Shown piece after piece: positions 1 to 7,414 of a stretch of DNA of 64,000 bases (positions within the stretch are counted from its first letter, which is position 1; every line of letters starts with the position of its first letter). Under the pieces are notes generated by a model, which saw only the letters and a list, made by a program, of their open reading frames with translations, had not been told where the DNA came from and did no database searches. The DNA is from Acidimicrobiia bacterium (GTDB taxonomy: Bacteria; Actinomycetota; Acidimicrobiia; IMCC26256; JAMXLJ01). Made by a program: the position numbers and the translations under genes. The DNA is taken from the NCBI GenBank assembly GCA_035651955.1, contig DASRES010000069.1:124001-188000 (forward strand). The letters are read 5' to 3'.

Positions 1-1
1 A

Positions 2-301
2 TGACTGGGCTGGCGCGTCGCGTCGTTGGCGCGACACGGGGTCACCGAGGAGATGTATGCGCACGTCGCGGACGCGCACGAGCGTGACGACTACACGGCT
101 CGTGAGAAGCTCGCCATCGAGTACGCCGAGCGGTTCGCGCTCGACCACCTCGACCTCGACGACGAGTTCTTCGTGACGCTCCGCGAGCACTTCAGCGACG
201 CCGAGATCCTCGACCTCACGATCGTCATCGGCGACTACCTCGCGTTCGGCCGCCTCACGCAGGTCCTGAAGCTCGACCAGTCGTGCAGCCTTGACGGCTG
301 A
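2..301 (+). CDS. CMD/AhpD-like selenoprotein, 5' end outside window
   Basis: This is the C-terminal two-thirds of a carboxymuconolactone decarboxylase (CMD, AhpD-like) family protein. Seen: an open frame runs from base 5 to the stop at 299-301, and the codon before it, TGA at 2-4, aligns with the selenocysteine codon of the paralogue at 23915-23436. The residues after it (LGWRVASLARHGV, then YTAREKLAIEYAERFALDHL) match that protein closely. Known: CMD/AhpD proteins use a CxxC pair for thiol redox or proton relay on an all-helical fold. Inferred: TGA is read as selenocysteine at the second Cys position. TTG at 26 is the first conventional start but would discard the active site. The stop overlaps the next SDR gene by 11 bases, suggesting a co-transcribed unit. 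The upstream codons lie outside the window, so the first Cys cannot be seen. Confidence 0.8.
5..39 (+). promoter_or_regulatory. candidate bacterial SECIS hairpin of CMD gene 1
   Basis: An eight-pair stem (bases 17-24 with 28-35, one G-U) closes the loop GTT at 25-27. Beyond a C-A mismatch, two more pairs follow (14-15 with 37-38). The loop G is base 21 after the TGA at 2-4. This is the same geometry as the hairpin of the second CMD gene, although three base pairs differ by compensatory changes on both sides. Bacterial SECIS elements lie just downstream of UGA and bind SelB through a G-containing apical loop. Confidence 0.75.
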
Positions 302-974
302 CGGTCGGGAGCTCGCGGGGCTCGCCGCGCTCGTCACCGGCGTCGACCGCCCCATCGGGGACGGGCTCGCCCGCGCGCTCGCCGACGCGGGCGCGACCGT
401 CGCGGTGCGCGGTAGCCATCTCGACCCCGTCGACAACGTCTTCGCCACGGCGCGCGACGAGCTGGGCGCGGACGTCGACGTCGTCGTCCACGCCGCGCTG
501 CCGCCCGGCGCCGCGGAACTGCTCGCGTTCGAAGAGGTGACCGACGAGCGTTGGGAAACCGTCTGGGAGCGCGGGATGCGCACGACCCTGGCGCTGCTGC
601 AGGGTGCGTTCCCCGCGATGCGCGAACGTGGTCGCGGCCGGTTCGTGTTCGTGTCGCCGACACTGTCGATGTCGGGCGCGCCGGGCTTGGTCCCGCTCAC
701 CGCGTACGTCGAGGGCCAGCGACTGCTCGCGAAGTCGGCGGCACGCCAGTGGGGTCCGTACGGCATCACCGTGAACTGCGTCGCGCCCGCGCCCGAGCTC
801 GCGGTGGCGGGAACTGCCGCGGGCGCGGTGTCGCTCGCGGCCCCCGCCCTCGGCGGCCCCGGCGACGCGCGTGACGACCTGGGGCCGGTGGTCACGTTCC
901 TCGCGTCGGACGCCGCGCACTTCGTGACGGGCGTGACCGTCTGTGCCGACGGCGGTGTGTGGATGGCGCCGTGA
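291..974 (+). CDS. SDR-fold protein with degraded active site
   Basis: A 227-residue short-chain dehydrogenase/reductase homologue with TTG start, overlapping the CMD stop by 11 bases. The fold signature is present: a strand ending in TG near residue 17, a VVVHAAL strand near 68, an SPTLS segment near 122, and a C-terminal FLASDAAHFVTG stretch typical of the family. Two key features are lost. The TGxxxGxG nucleotide loop reads TGVDRPIG, with Pro for one Gly, and the catalytic YxxxK reads Y139-VEG-Q143, with Gln for Lys. It is therefore probably not a normal NAD(P)H oxidoreductase. It may be a structural partner of the intact SDR that starts 4 bases before its end, or a decaying copy. The function is not assigned. 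Confidence 0.7.
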   Translation: MTADGRELAGLAALVTGVDRPIGDGLARALADAGATVAVRGSHLDPVDNVFATARDELGADVDVVVHAALPPGAAELLAFEEVTDERWETVWERGMRTTLALLQGAFPAMRERGRGRFVFVSPTLSMSGAPGLVPLTAYVEGQRLLAKSAARQWGPYGITVNCVAPAPELAVAGTAAGAVSLAAPALGGPGDARDDLGPVVTFLASDAAHFVTGVTVCADGGVWMAP

Positions 975-1732
975 CGCTCGACGGTCGCGTCGCGATCGTG
1001 ACGGGCGCCGGGCAAGGGGTCGGTCGGGGCATCGCGCTCGCGCTCGCGGCCCGTGGCGCGCGCGTCGTGATCGCGGCACGGCGCGCGGAGACCGGCGATC
1101 CCGTCGCGCGGGAGATCTCGGAGCGCGGAGGCGAGGCCGAGTGCATCGTGACGGACGTGACACGCCGCGACGACGTCGAGCGGTGCGTCGACGCGACCGT
1201 CCGGCGGTTCGGCGCGCTGCACGTCATGGTCCACAACGCGTACGCCGGTGGCATCGCGCACCGCTTGGAGGACGTCGGCGCCGAGCTCTGGGAGCAGAGC
1301 TCGAGGACCGCCGTCTGGGGCTCGTTCTACTGCGCGCAGCTCGCGTTCCCGCACCTGCGGGATGCGGGCGCGCGCGGCCGGTTGGTCCTCGTCACCTCCC
1401 CGGCGGGCGTCGAGGGGAGCGCGAACATCCCGCTGTACGCGCCGGTGAAGGCCGCGCAACGTGCGATGTCGAAGAGCCTGGCGCGCGAGTGGGGTCGGTA
1501 CGGGATCACGGTGAACTGCATCGCACCGGTCGCGGAGACGCCCGCGCTCGCGCGCGCGTTCGAGCTCACCCCGGAGCTGAAGGGCCGGCTCGAGGCGCGC
1601 ACGCCACTCGGCCGCGTCGGCGACGCCGAGCGCGACGTCGGCGGTGTCGTCGCGTTCCTCGCGTCGGACGACGCCGGCTACGTCACCGCGCAGACGATCG
1701 TCTGCGACGGCGGCAGCTTCACCGGGTTGTGA
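971..1732 (+). CDS. short-chain dehydrogenase/reductase
   Basis: A classical SDR of 253 residues from GTG at 971, chosen because GTGA overlaps the previous stop by 4 bases; an in-frame GTG at 959 would add four residues. The N-terminal motif VTGAGQGVGRG binds the dinucleotide, Ser lies in VTSPAG, and the catalytic Tyr and Lys are about 146 and 150 in YAPVK. The C-terminus ends in the family's CDGG segment. It should interconvert a hydroxyl and a ketone with NAD(P)H in the cytoplasm; the substrate is unknown. It is the third gene of a unit with a CMD selenoprotein and a degenerate SDR, so the pair may act as a hetero-oligomer (inference). Confidence 0.85.
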   Translation: MTLDGRVAIVTGAGQGVGRGIALALAARGARVVIAARRAETGDPVAREISERGGEAECIVTDVTRRDDVERCVDATVRRFGALHVMVHNAYAGGIAHRLEDVGAELWEQSSRTAVWGSFYCAQLAFPHLRDAGARGRLVLVTSPAGVEGSANIPLYAPVKAAQRAMSKSLAREWGRYGITVNCIAPVAETPALARAFELTPELKGRLEARTPLGRVGDAERDVGGVVAFLASDDAGYVTAQTIVCDGGSFTGL

Positions 1733-1733
1733 C

Positions 1734-1765
1734 GACGACCGTGCGCCGGAAGGCGCCCGGTCGTC
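1734..1765. terminator. bidirectional hairpin terminator candidate
   Basis: An inverted repeat, GACGACCG plus GCGCC against GGCGC plus CGGTCGTC with one mismatch, closes a GGAA tetraloop. It lies between the convergent SDR (stop 1732) and acyl-CoA ligase (stop 1787). No T-run follows, as is usual in GC-rich actinobacteria. Confidence 0.55.
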
Positions 1766-1786
1766 ATGTCTTCGCAGCCGCTCGCC

Positions 1787-3232
1787 TTAGCCCGCGAGCT
1801 CGTCGCGGACCTGGCGGCGCAGCACCTTGCCCGTCGCGGTCGTCGGGAGCTCGTCGGTCACGACGATCACCTGCGGGGCCTTGAGCGAGCCGAGCGTCTC
1901 GCGGGCCCAGACGACGATCGCGTCGACGTCGTCGTCGGCGTCGGGGCGAAGCGTCACCATCGCGCCGATCCGCTCGCCCCACTCGACGTCGGGGAGCCCG
2001 ACGGCGGCGGCACCCGTGACCGCGGGATGGCGCAGCAGCGCGTCCTCGATCTCGGCCGGCGAGATGTTCTCCCCGCCTCGGATGATGACGTCGTCGGCGC
2101 GGCCCGACACGAAGAGGTAGCCGTCGTCGTCGAACCATCCGACGTCGCCGGTGTGCAGCCAGCCGTCGGCGTCGAGCTGCGACGGCTGGTCGACGTACCC
2201 GCCGCCGACCTGCGCGCCGCGCACGAGGACCTCACCACGCTCACCGACCGCGAGCGCGTTGCCATCCGGATCCGCCACGACGACCTCGATCCCGGGCACG
2301 GGCCGGCCGACGGACTCGAGCCGCCGTCTCGCGCGCTCGTCGGCTCCGAACGCGTTGCGGTGGTCGTCCGGGCCGAGCACAGCGATCGTCGAGCTCGTCT
2401 CGGTGAGTCCGTACGCGTTCACGAACCCGGTGTCGGGAAGCAGTGCGAGGGCGCGCTCCAGGACCGGCGCGGGCATGCGCGCACCGCCGTAGGCGAGGTG
2501 ACGCAAGGTGGGCACGCGCGCGTCCGGATCGGCGTCCATCGCGGAGACGATGCGGGCGAGCATCGTCGGCACGACGAACGCGTGCGTGACGCGCTCCTCG
2601 CGTGCCGTCCGCAGCCACGCCTCGGCGGAGAAGTTCGGCAGGGGGACGATGCGACGACCTGCGTACGTCGAGCTCAGCACGGCGGCAACGCCCGCGACGT
2701 GGAAGGGCGGCACGGCGAGCAGGACCGCCTCGTCCTCGTCGGCGGACGCGAACTCGACCGTGTTGAAGATGTACGACAGCAGGTTCTCGTGGTGGAGCAC
2801 CGCGGCCTTCGGCGCCGCGGACGTGCCGCTCGTGAACAGCAGGATCGCGGGGCGCTCCGGCGCTTCAGGGAACGAAGCGGCCGCGTCGCCGTCGCCGTCG
2901 TCGGTGGTCCACTCCTTGGCGACGGTCTCGTCGACGACGACGGCGGGCCGGACACGCTCGACGAGCTGCGTCAGCGCGTGATCCGGGAGCCGGTAGTTCA
3001 GCGGCGCGTAGCTCGCGCCCGCCCACGCGGCGCCGAACAACGCGACCGGCACGATCGGCCCGGTGCGATCGGTCAGCGCGACCGTCGACGCGCTCGCGGC
3101 CGTCAGACGGGCAGGGACGCGCGCCGCGAGGCGGCGCAGCGCGTCGAACGACACGCCGTCGCCACGCGACCCGATCGCGATCCGGTCGCCGAGACCGTCG
3201 GCTGCCATGTCGAGCACCATCGCCAGGTTCAC
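1787..3232 (-). CDS. acyl-CoA synthetase (AMP-forming)
   Basis: A 481-residue class I adenylate-forming ligase that activates a carboxylate with ATP and CoA. Motifs in order: the P-loop LLFTSGTSAAPKA, the hinge-proximal YGLTETSS, GWLHTGDVGWFDD, RADDVIIRGGENISPAEIE, and the C-terminal PTTATGKVLRR with the catalytic Lys. GTG at 3232 is chosen because GTGA overlaps the stop of the upstream crotonase by 4 bases; the longer frame upstream is arginine-rich shadow sequence. It is slightly short for the family, and the N-terminal domain is compact. It does not resemble FadD3 or FadD19 closely, so the acid substrate is not inferred. It is translationally coupled to the crotonase and probably to the mini zinc-ribbon genes. 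Confidence 0.88.
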   Translation of the reverse strand: MNLAMVLDMAADGLGDRIAIGSRGDGVSFDALRRLAARVPARLTAASASTVALTDRTGPIVPVALFGAAWAGASYAPLNYRLPDHALTQLVERVRPAVVVDETVAKEWTTDDGDGDAAASFPEAPERPAILLFTSGTSAAPKAAVLHHENLLSYIFNTVEFASADEDEAVLLAVPPFHVAGVAAVLSSTYAGRRIVPLPNFSAEAWLRTAREERVTHAFVVPTMLARIVSAMDADPDARVPTLRHLAYGGARMPAPVLERALALLPDTGFVNAYGLTETSSTIAVLGPDDHRNAFGADERARRRLESVGRPVPGIEVVVADPDGNALAVGERGEVLVRGAQVGGGYVDQPSQLDADGWLHTGDVGWFDDDGYLFVSGRADDVIIRGGENISPAEIEDALLRHPAVTGAAAVGLPDVEWGERIGAMVTLRPDADDDVDAIVVWARETLGSLKAPQVIVVTDELPTTATGKVLRRQVRDELAG

Positions 3233-4263
3233 GCACGCTCCATTCCGTTCGCGAGCGCGTACACGCGCTCGACCAGCATGTCGCGCGGGACCACCTCGTC
3301 CACCAGTCCCCATTCCAGCGCGCGTGACGCGTCGACCGTCTCGCCCGTGAGCAACAGCTCCAGGACGCGGGCGCTGCCGATGCGCCTTCGGAGCGACACA
3401 GTCCCCCCCGCGCCCGGCACGAGGCCCAGACCGAGCTCCGGGAGGCCGATCCGCGTGTCGTCTGCTGCGACGACGCGTGACGCGAACGCCGGCAGCTCGA
3501 TCCCGGCGCCGGTGCATGCGCCGTGCAGCGCGACGACGAGCCGGTCGCGCAACGCGTCGACGACACGCGCGACGCAGCGCGTCAGCCGGACGACGTGCGC
3601 AGTTGCGGGATCCGGCGCGGTCCCGAACTCGCCGAGGTCCCCGCCGGAGCAGAACGACGGCCCGTCGGCGCGCCACACGACCGCGCCGTCACCCGCTGCG
3701 AGCGTCGTGAACGCTTCGTGGAGCGCGTCGCGCATCGCGAGGTCGAACGCGTTGTGACGCGACGGGCGGGCCAGCACGACGCCGGTGACCCCGTCGCGTT
3801 CCTCGAGCCGGACGCGCGGGGTGTCGGCGTCGCCGGCGGGTGTGATGCAACGAGTGGCGAGCCACGCCCGGTGCTCGGGGCCCGACTGCAACATCGAGTA
3901 CGCGGCCGATTCCGCGACGAGCCCGGGCCACGTCTCCGTGGGCGCCGTGCGCAGCAGCACCGCCGCCGACACCGCCGCCACCGGGGCGCGCGCGAAGCCC
4001 GCCGACCATGCGAGGACATCCCGGTCGTCGTCGGTCACCAGGTCGACGGCGTCGACGGGCACCTCCCGCGCGTCGGTGAGCGCGATCGTCAGCGCGGGAA
4101 GCTCGCGGAGGGCATGCCGCGTCCGTTCGTCGGCGTCGCGCAGGCCGTCGCCCTCGATGCACACCAGCGAGGGCTGTGCACCGAGCTCGTCGCGCAGCGA
4201 CCGGACGGTCCAGCGGCCGGCGTCGCCGCCGAGCAGGCGGGCGTCGAGCCGGAGCGTCGCCAT
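3229..4263 (-). CDS. tandem crotonase: degenerate half plus enoyl-CoA hydratase domain
   Basis: A 344-residue protein from ATG at 4263. Residues from about 120 to the end form an enoyl-CoA hydratase/isomerase domain: RPSRHNAFDLAM, SFCSGGDLGEF for the first oxyanion strand, GACTGAGIELPAFASRVVA, and LPELGLGLVPGAGGT. The first 115 or so residues have no clear motif. Their pattern (a short strand-rich start, an RAPVAAVSAAVLLRTAP stretch, and a final Tyr- and His-containing helix) suggests a worn crotonase-like half, but this is only an impression. The usual second catalytic Glu region reads LPELGLGLVPG. It lies between the desulforedoxin-like mini genes (13-base gap) and the ligase (4-base overlap), probably one operon for a CoA thioester pathway. 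Confidence 0.78.
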   Translation of the reverse strand: MATLRLDARLLGGDAGRWTVRSLRDELGAQPSLVCIEGDGLRDADERTRHALRELPALTIALTDAREVPVDAVDLVTDDDRDVLAWSAGFARAPVAAVSAAVLLRTAPTETWPGLVAESAAYSMLQSGPEHRAWLATRCITPAGDADTPRVRLEERDGVTGVVLARPSRHNAFDLAMRDALHEAFTTLAAGDGAVVWRADGPSFCSGGDLGEFGTAPDPATAHVVRLTRCVARVVDALRDRLVVALHGACTGAGIELPAFASRVVAADDTRIGLPELGLGLVPGAGGTVSLRRRIGSARVLELLLTGETVDASRALEWGLVDEVVPRDMLVERVYALANGMERA

Positions 4264-4276
4264 CGCGCTCCGTCGG

Positions 4277-4420
4277 TCAGTCGGACGACGGCAGCGGCTT
4301 CGCCTGGAGGATCTCCATCGGCTTGCCGTGGCACTCGAGCGTGCCGTCGCCGGCCTTCGTGACCAGCGCCGTGGCCTCGCACTCGGTGCAGGTGTACCGC
4401 TTGCCGAGGCTATTGGGCAC
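4277..4420 (-). CDS. desulforedoxin-like mini zinc/iron-ribbon protein, CH variant
   Basis: A 47-residue protein from GTG at 4420. The CxxC knuckle is YTCTECEA, followed by DGTLECHGKPMEIL. Desulforedoxin and the N-terminal domain of desulfoferrodoxin bind a metal with CxxC and CC. Here the second pair is Cys-His, so the site would be Cys3His or three-coordinate. The start overlaps the end of its sister gene by 11 bases, and both resemble each other, suggesting tandem duplication. It may be a small redox or metal-binding partner of the nearby acyl-CoA enzymes; the role is unknown. Confidence 0.7.
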   Translation of the reverse strand: MPNSLGKRYTCTECEATALVTKAGDGTLECHGKPMEILQAKPLPSSD

Positions 4421-4553
4421 CGGCGTTCTCCTGCTCCCTCGAGCCCATCTCCTGGCCGCAGCACGACAGCGGGCCGGTGGGCGCCTTGACGACGATGATC
4501 TCGGTGCCGCACTTCGCGCAGCGAAGGCGCGTGCCGACGGAAGGTGCGCTCAT
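4410..4553 (-). CDS. desulforedoxin-like mini metal-ribbon protein
   Basis: A 47-residue protein from ATG at 4553. It has the full desulforedoxin pattern: LRCAKCGTEIIVV with CxxC, then PLSCCGQEM with the vicinal Cys pair. This would bind one Fe or Zn with four Cys, as in desulforedoxin and the desulfoferrodoxin N-terminal domain. It is first in a minus-strand run with its CH sister, the tandem crotonase and the acyl-CoA ligase. The start sits 31 bases from the divergent enoyl-CoA hydratase GTG. It could also be a structural zinc ribbon; no partner is identifiable from the sequence alone. Confidence 0.72.
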   Translation of the reverse strand: MSAPSVGTRLRCAKCGTEIIVVKAPTGPLSCCGQEMGSREQENAGAQ

Positions 4554-4570
4554 GCGGCCCAGGCTATCCG

Positions 4571-4576
4571 TACGAT
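4571..4576 (+). promoter_or_regulatory. leaderless -10 box of enoyl-CoA hydratase
   Basis: TACGAT lies 8 bases before GTG at 4585. The same TACGRT-n8-GTG arrangement precedes the genes starting at 22580, 54921 and 62630, which supports those starts and leaderless transcription. Confidence 0.6.
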
Positions 4577-4584
4577 CGACGGCC

Positions 4585-5409
4585 GTGACCGAGACGTTCC
4601 GCGACATCCGCTTCGAGGTCCACGACGGCGTCGCGGTCGTCACGCTCGACCGGCCCGATCGGCTGAACGCGTTCACGGGACGGATGGGCGACGAGCTCGG
4701 GCGCGCCTACGCACGCTGCGACCGCGACGACGACGTGCGCGCCGTGGTCGTGACGGGTGCCGGCCGCGCGTTCTGCGCGGGCGCGGACTTCGAGCGCGGT
4801 GCGGACACCTTCGGGGCGCCGGCGGACCGCGCCGAGCGGCCGTTCACCGCCTCGCCGATCAGCCCGCCCGCGTGGGAGGTGCGCAAGCCCGTCATCGCCG
4901 CGATCAACGGGCACGCGATCGGCATCGGGCTCACGATCCCGATGCAGTGCGACATCCGGTTCGTCGCGCAGGACGCGCGGCTCGCGTTCGTCCACGTCCG
5001 CCGGGGCGTGATCCCCGACGCGCACTCGCACTGGACGGTGCCGCGGGCGGTGGGGTTCGCGACAGCGGCCGAGCTCCTGCTGACGGGCCGCGAGGTCCGC
5101 GGCTCGGAGGCGGTCGCGTTGGGTCTCGCGAGCCGCGCCTTGCCCGCGGAGGACGTGCTCCCGGCGGCCGTTGAGCTCGGGCGCGACATCGCGGTCAACA
5201 CGTCGCCGCTCTCGGTCGCGTTGAGCAAGCGGCTGCTCTGGCAGAGCCCGACGCCCGACCGTGACGGGGTCGAGCGACTCGAGACGGAGCTGCACCGCGT
5301 CGTCATGGGGCGCGACGACGCGCGCGAAGGTGTCGTCGCGTTCATGGAGCACCGGGCGCCGCGCTGGCGGTCGAGCCCGACGGCGGACTGGCCGGACGGC
5401 GTCTTCTAG
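4585..5409 (+). CDS. enoyl-CoA hydratase/isomerase
   Basis: A 274-residue crotonase with VVTLDRPDRLNAF at the N-terminus, the first oxyanion strand AGRAFCAGADF, the second at INGHAIGIGLTIPMQCDIRF, and a typical C-terminal trimerisation helix region. It would hydrate or isomerise an enoyl-CoA in beta-oxidation. GTG 4585 follows a TACGAT box by 8 bases, so the longer upstream frame is rejected. The usual Glu pair is not obvious: the second position falls in VRRGVIPDAHSHW, where Asp or His replaces the common PELG. This may mark a hydrolase or isomerase rather than a hydratase. The stop codon interlocks with the stop of the convergent amidohydrolase in the shared bases CTAG. Confidence 0.85.
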   Translation: MTETFRDIRFEVHDGVAVVTLDRPDRLNAFTGRMGDELGRAYARCDRDDDVRAVVVTGAGRAFCAGADFERGADTFGAPADRAERPFTASPISPPAWEVRKPVIAAINGHAIGIGLTIPMQCDIRFVAQDARLAFVHVRRGVIPDAHSHWTVPRAVGFATAAELLLTGREVRGSEAVALGLASRALPAEDVLPAAVELGRDIAVNTSPLSVALSKRLLWQSPTPDRDGVERLETELHRVVMGRDDAREGVVAFMEHRAPRWRSSPTADWPDGVF

Positions 5410-6278
5410 GTCAGCGCGAACACCCGCAGCGCGTTCTCGCGGAGGAACCTCGGCCACACGTGGTGGCGGAACGGCACGTCCTCGAGCTGCGTGAAGATCG
5501 TCTCGAGCGAGAGTCCCATCGGGAAGTAGCCCGCGTAGATCACCTTGTCCGCGCCGCGGGTGTTCGCGAACTCGACGATGTCGCGCGGGTAGTGCTTCGG
5601 CGCGAACGCGCTCGTCGAGTAGTAGAGGTTCGGCCACTTCAGGAGGAGCTTCACCGCCAGCGCGGTCCACGGCTCGCAGCCGTGACGCGTGACGAGTGTC
5701 AGCTCCGGGAACCGGTAGCAGATCTCGTCGATGCGCATGACGTCCTGGGGCGCGGCGGGGACGCGCGGACCGGGCACGCCGAGGCACATGCACATCGGTA
5801 TGCCGAGGTCGATGCAAGCCGCGTACAGCGGGTACCAACGGGCGTCGTCCGCGGGGACCTGCGGGAAGGTCCCCGCGGGGAACGCGCTCGCGGCCTTCAC
5901 GCCCAGCTCCTCGACGGCGCGCCGCAGCGCGCGGACGCCGTCCATCCCCGCGTTCGGGTCGACCTCGAAGCTCGCGAAGAATCGGTCGGGGTGGTTGCGC
6001 AGCGCACCGAGCGCGCGCTCGTTGCCGAAGCTCGCGGTGATCATGGCCCGCTCGACGCCGAAGCGGTCCATCTCCGTGAGAACCGCGGCGACGGTGTCGT
6101 CGGCGAAGCGCGCCGCGGGAAGGTTCTTGAACATGTACTCCGCGGGGAACCGGAAGCTCGACAGCGACTCCTCGTCGCGCAGGAGTGGACGGAGGTGTCC
6201 GAGCCACGTCATGTCACCCGGTTCGGGCGGGATCCCGACCATCGTGTCGACGACCGCGATCCCACTCGGCATCGTCAC
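5406..6278 (-). CDS. amidohydrolase family 2 (TIM-barrel) protein
   Basis: A 290-residue amidohydrolase-2 family protein with a VVDTMVG start, where most relatives have D-x-H, so the first metal ligand pair may be incomplete. Further on come VTRHGCEPWTALAVKLLLKWPNLYYSTSAF near residue 210 and ADKVIYAGYFPMGLSLE near 250, the family's usual GxDxP-type strand. Relatives decarboxylate or hydrolyse small acids, or act in hydroxybenzoate-like and steroid-associated pathways. GTG 6278 gives a GTGA overlap with the kinase gene; ATG 6272 is an alternative. It is the third gene after the racemase and kinase-like genes on the minus strand, so it is probably part of the same operon. Confidence 0.8.
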   Translation of the reverse strand: MTMPSGIAVVDTMVGIPPEPGDMTWLGHLRPLLRDEESLSSFRFPAEYMFKNLPAARFADDTVAAVLTEMDRFGVERAMITASFGNERALGALRNHPDRFFASFEVDPNAGMDGVRALRRAVEELGVKAASAFPAGTFPQVPADDARWYPLYAACIDLGIPMCMCLGVPGPRVPAAPQDVMRIDEICYRFPELTLVTRHGCEPWTALAVKLLLKWPNLYYSTSAFAPKHYPRDIVEFANTRGADKVIYAGYFPMGLSLETIFTQLEDVPFRHHVWPRFLRENALRVFALT

Positions 6279-7390
6279 GTCGCGAACCCGATGTCGAGCG
6301 GCGGTGGCGGCGGAAGGCCGAGGTCCTTGGCGAGCATCTGCGCCGGGATGCTGCTCACCGCCATCGTCGAGTCCGGTGGGATGAGCTCGAACTCCACGAG
6401 CATCTGCCCGATGCGCATCATGATCACCGCGAAGCGCAGGCCCGCGAAGCGCTCGTACCACTCGAGGTGCTCCGCTCGCCGCCCGAGCGCGTCCTCCCAG
6501 GTCGCGACGAGCTCGGAACGGGGCGGGAACCCTTCGAGCGGCGGGATCCCGATGCCTTCCGTGAAGTGGCGTTCGCAGAACAACCACCAGGCGAGATCCA
6601 TGACGGGATCGGCGAGGGTCGCCATCTCCCAGTCGAGCACCGCGGCGAGGCGGAGGTCGCGGTCGAACATCTGGTTGCTCACGCGCGCGTCGCCCCAGCA
6701 CAGCGCGACCGGACCGCCGGACGGCGGCTTGTTCGCGCGCAGCCACTCGAGCCCGGCCTTCGCCACCGGGAACCGGTCCGGCTCCCCGCGCGCGGCCCAC
6801 GCGAAGGACTCTTCGTAGTAGCGGAGCTGTTGGTCGACACCGGTCGGCCCGTACTGCGGCTTGTCGAGGAACTCGAGGCCGAGCGCGCGCCAGTCGAGAC
6901 GGTGGATGCGAACCAGCGCGTCGAACCCGGCGCGGATCGCCCGGCCGCGCTGCTCCGGTGTGGCGTCGAACAGGACACCGGTGACGGTGTACGGCGGATT
7001 GTCGGTCGCGGCGGTCCCGTCGACCTTGCTCATGAGGAAGAACGGCGCGCCGAGCACCGCCTCGTCGTCCTCGTACCAGTGCACGCGGGGGACGGGGACG
7101 TCGGTGCGCTCGCCGAGCGTCTTCAGCACGCGGTACTGCTGCTCGAAGTCGGACTCGAGGAACACGCGGTAGCTCGTCGGCTTCACGCGTACGACGAAAC
7201 CTTCCGTGCGCGCCGCGCCGTCGCGGCCGGTCCAGGACGCGTCGAAGAGCAGCGTCTCGTTCGAGAAGCCCGTCATCGCGGGCGCGCTGATGGGACCGAC
7301 ATCGACGCTCGGCACGTCCAGCTTGCGGGCGAGCCACTCGCCGATGACGGTCCGTGCCTTCTCGAGGTCCCGTTGCTCGGGGATCGGCAT
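6275..7390 (-). CDS. phosphotransferase family protein (APH/ACAD10-like)
   Basis: A 371-residue aminoglycoside-phosphotransferase fold protein. N-lobe: TGFSNETLLFDASW and FVVRVKP with the ATP-binding Lys. C-lobe: the catalytic loop CWGDARVSNQMFD (Trp in place of the His of HGDxxxxN, common in this subfamily) and the metal site VLDWEMATLADPVMDLAWW. Relatives sit beside acyl-CoA dehydrogenases in actinobacteria and resemble the kinase part of ACAD10/11, which phosphorylates 4-hydroxyacyl-CoA. It lies between the racemase gene (24-base gap) and the amidohydrolase (4-base overlap). A role in hydroxyacyl-CoA handling during side-chain degradation is plausible but inferred. Confidence 0.85.
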   Translation of the reverse strand: MPIPEQRDLEKARTVIGEWLARKLDVPSVDVGPISAPAMTGFSNETLLFDASWTGRDGAARTEGFVVRVKPTSYRVFLESDFEQQYRVLKTLGERTDVPVPRVHWYEDDEAVLGAPFFLMSKVDGTAATDNPPYTVTGVLFDATPEQRGRAIRAGFDALVRIHRLDWRALGLEFLDKPQYGPTGVDQQLRYYEESFAWAARGEPDRFPVAKAGLEWLRANKPPSGGPVALCWGDARVSNQMFDRDLRLAAVLDWEMATLADPVMDLAWWLFCERHFTEGIGIPPLEGFPPRSELVATWEDALGRRAEHLEWYERFAGLRFAVIMMRIGQMLVEFELIPPDSTMAVSSIPAQMLAKDLGLPPPPPLDIGFAT

Positions 7391-7414
7391 CGCGTCGCCT
7401 CCCGGCTCGCTCGG

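Noticed and set aside
1-3. ATG as the first three bases of the window
   Set aside because: Its frame gives no recognisable protein. The CMD frame is offset by one base and reads TGA at 2-4.
4277-4420. The CH variant as another selenocysteine case
   Set aside because: The position that is usually Cys carries a normal His codon (CAC), not TGA.
6660-6720. Loss of His in the HGD motif of the phosphotransferase as a sign of inactivity
   Set aside because: WGD with the following Asn and DWE is common in the acyl-CoA-associated subfamily, so it is probably active.
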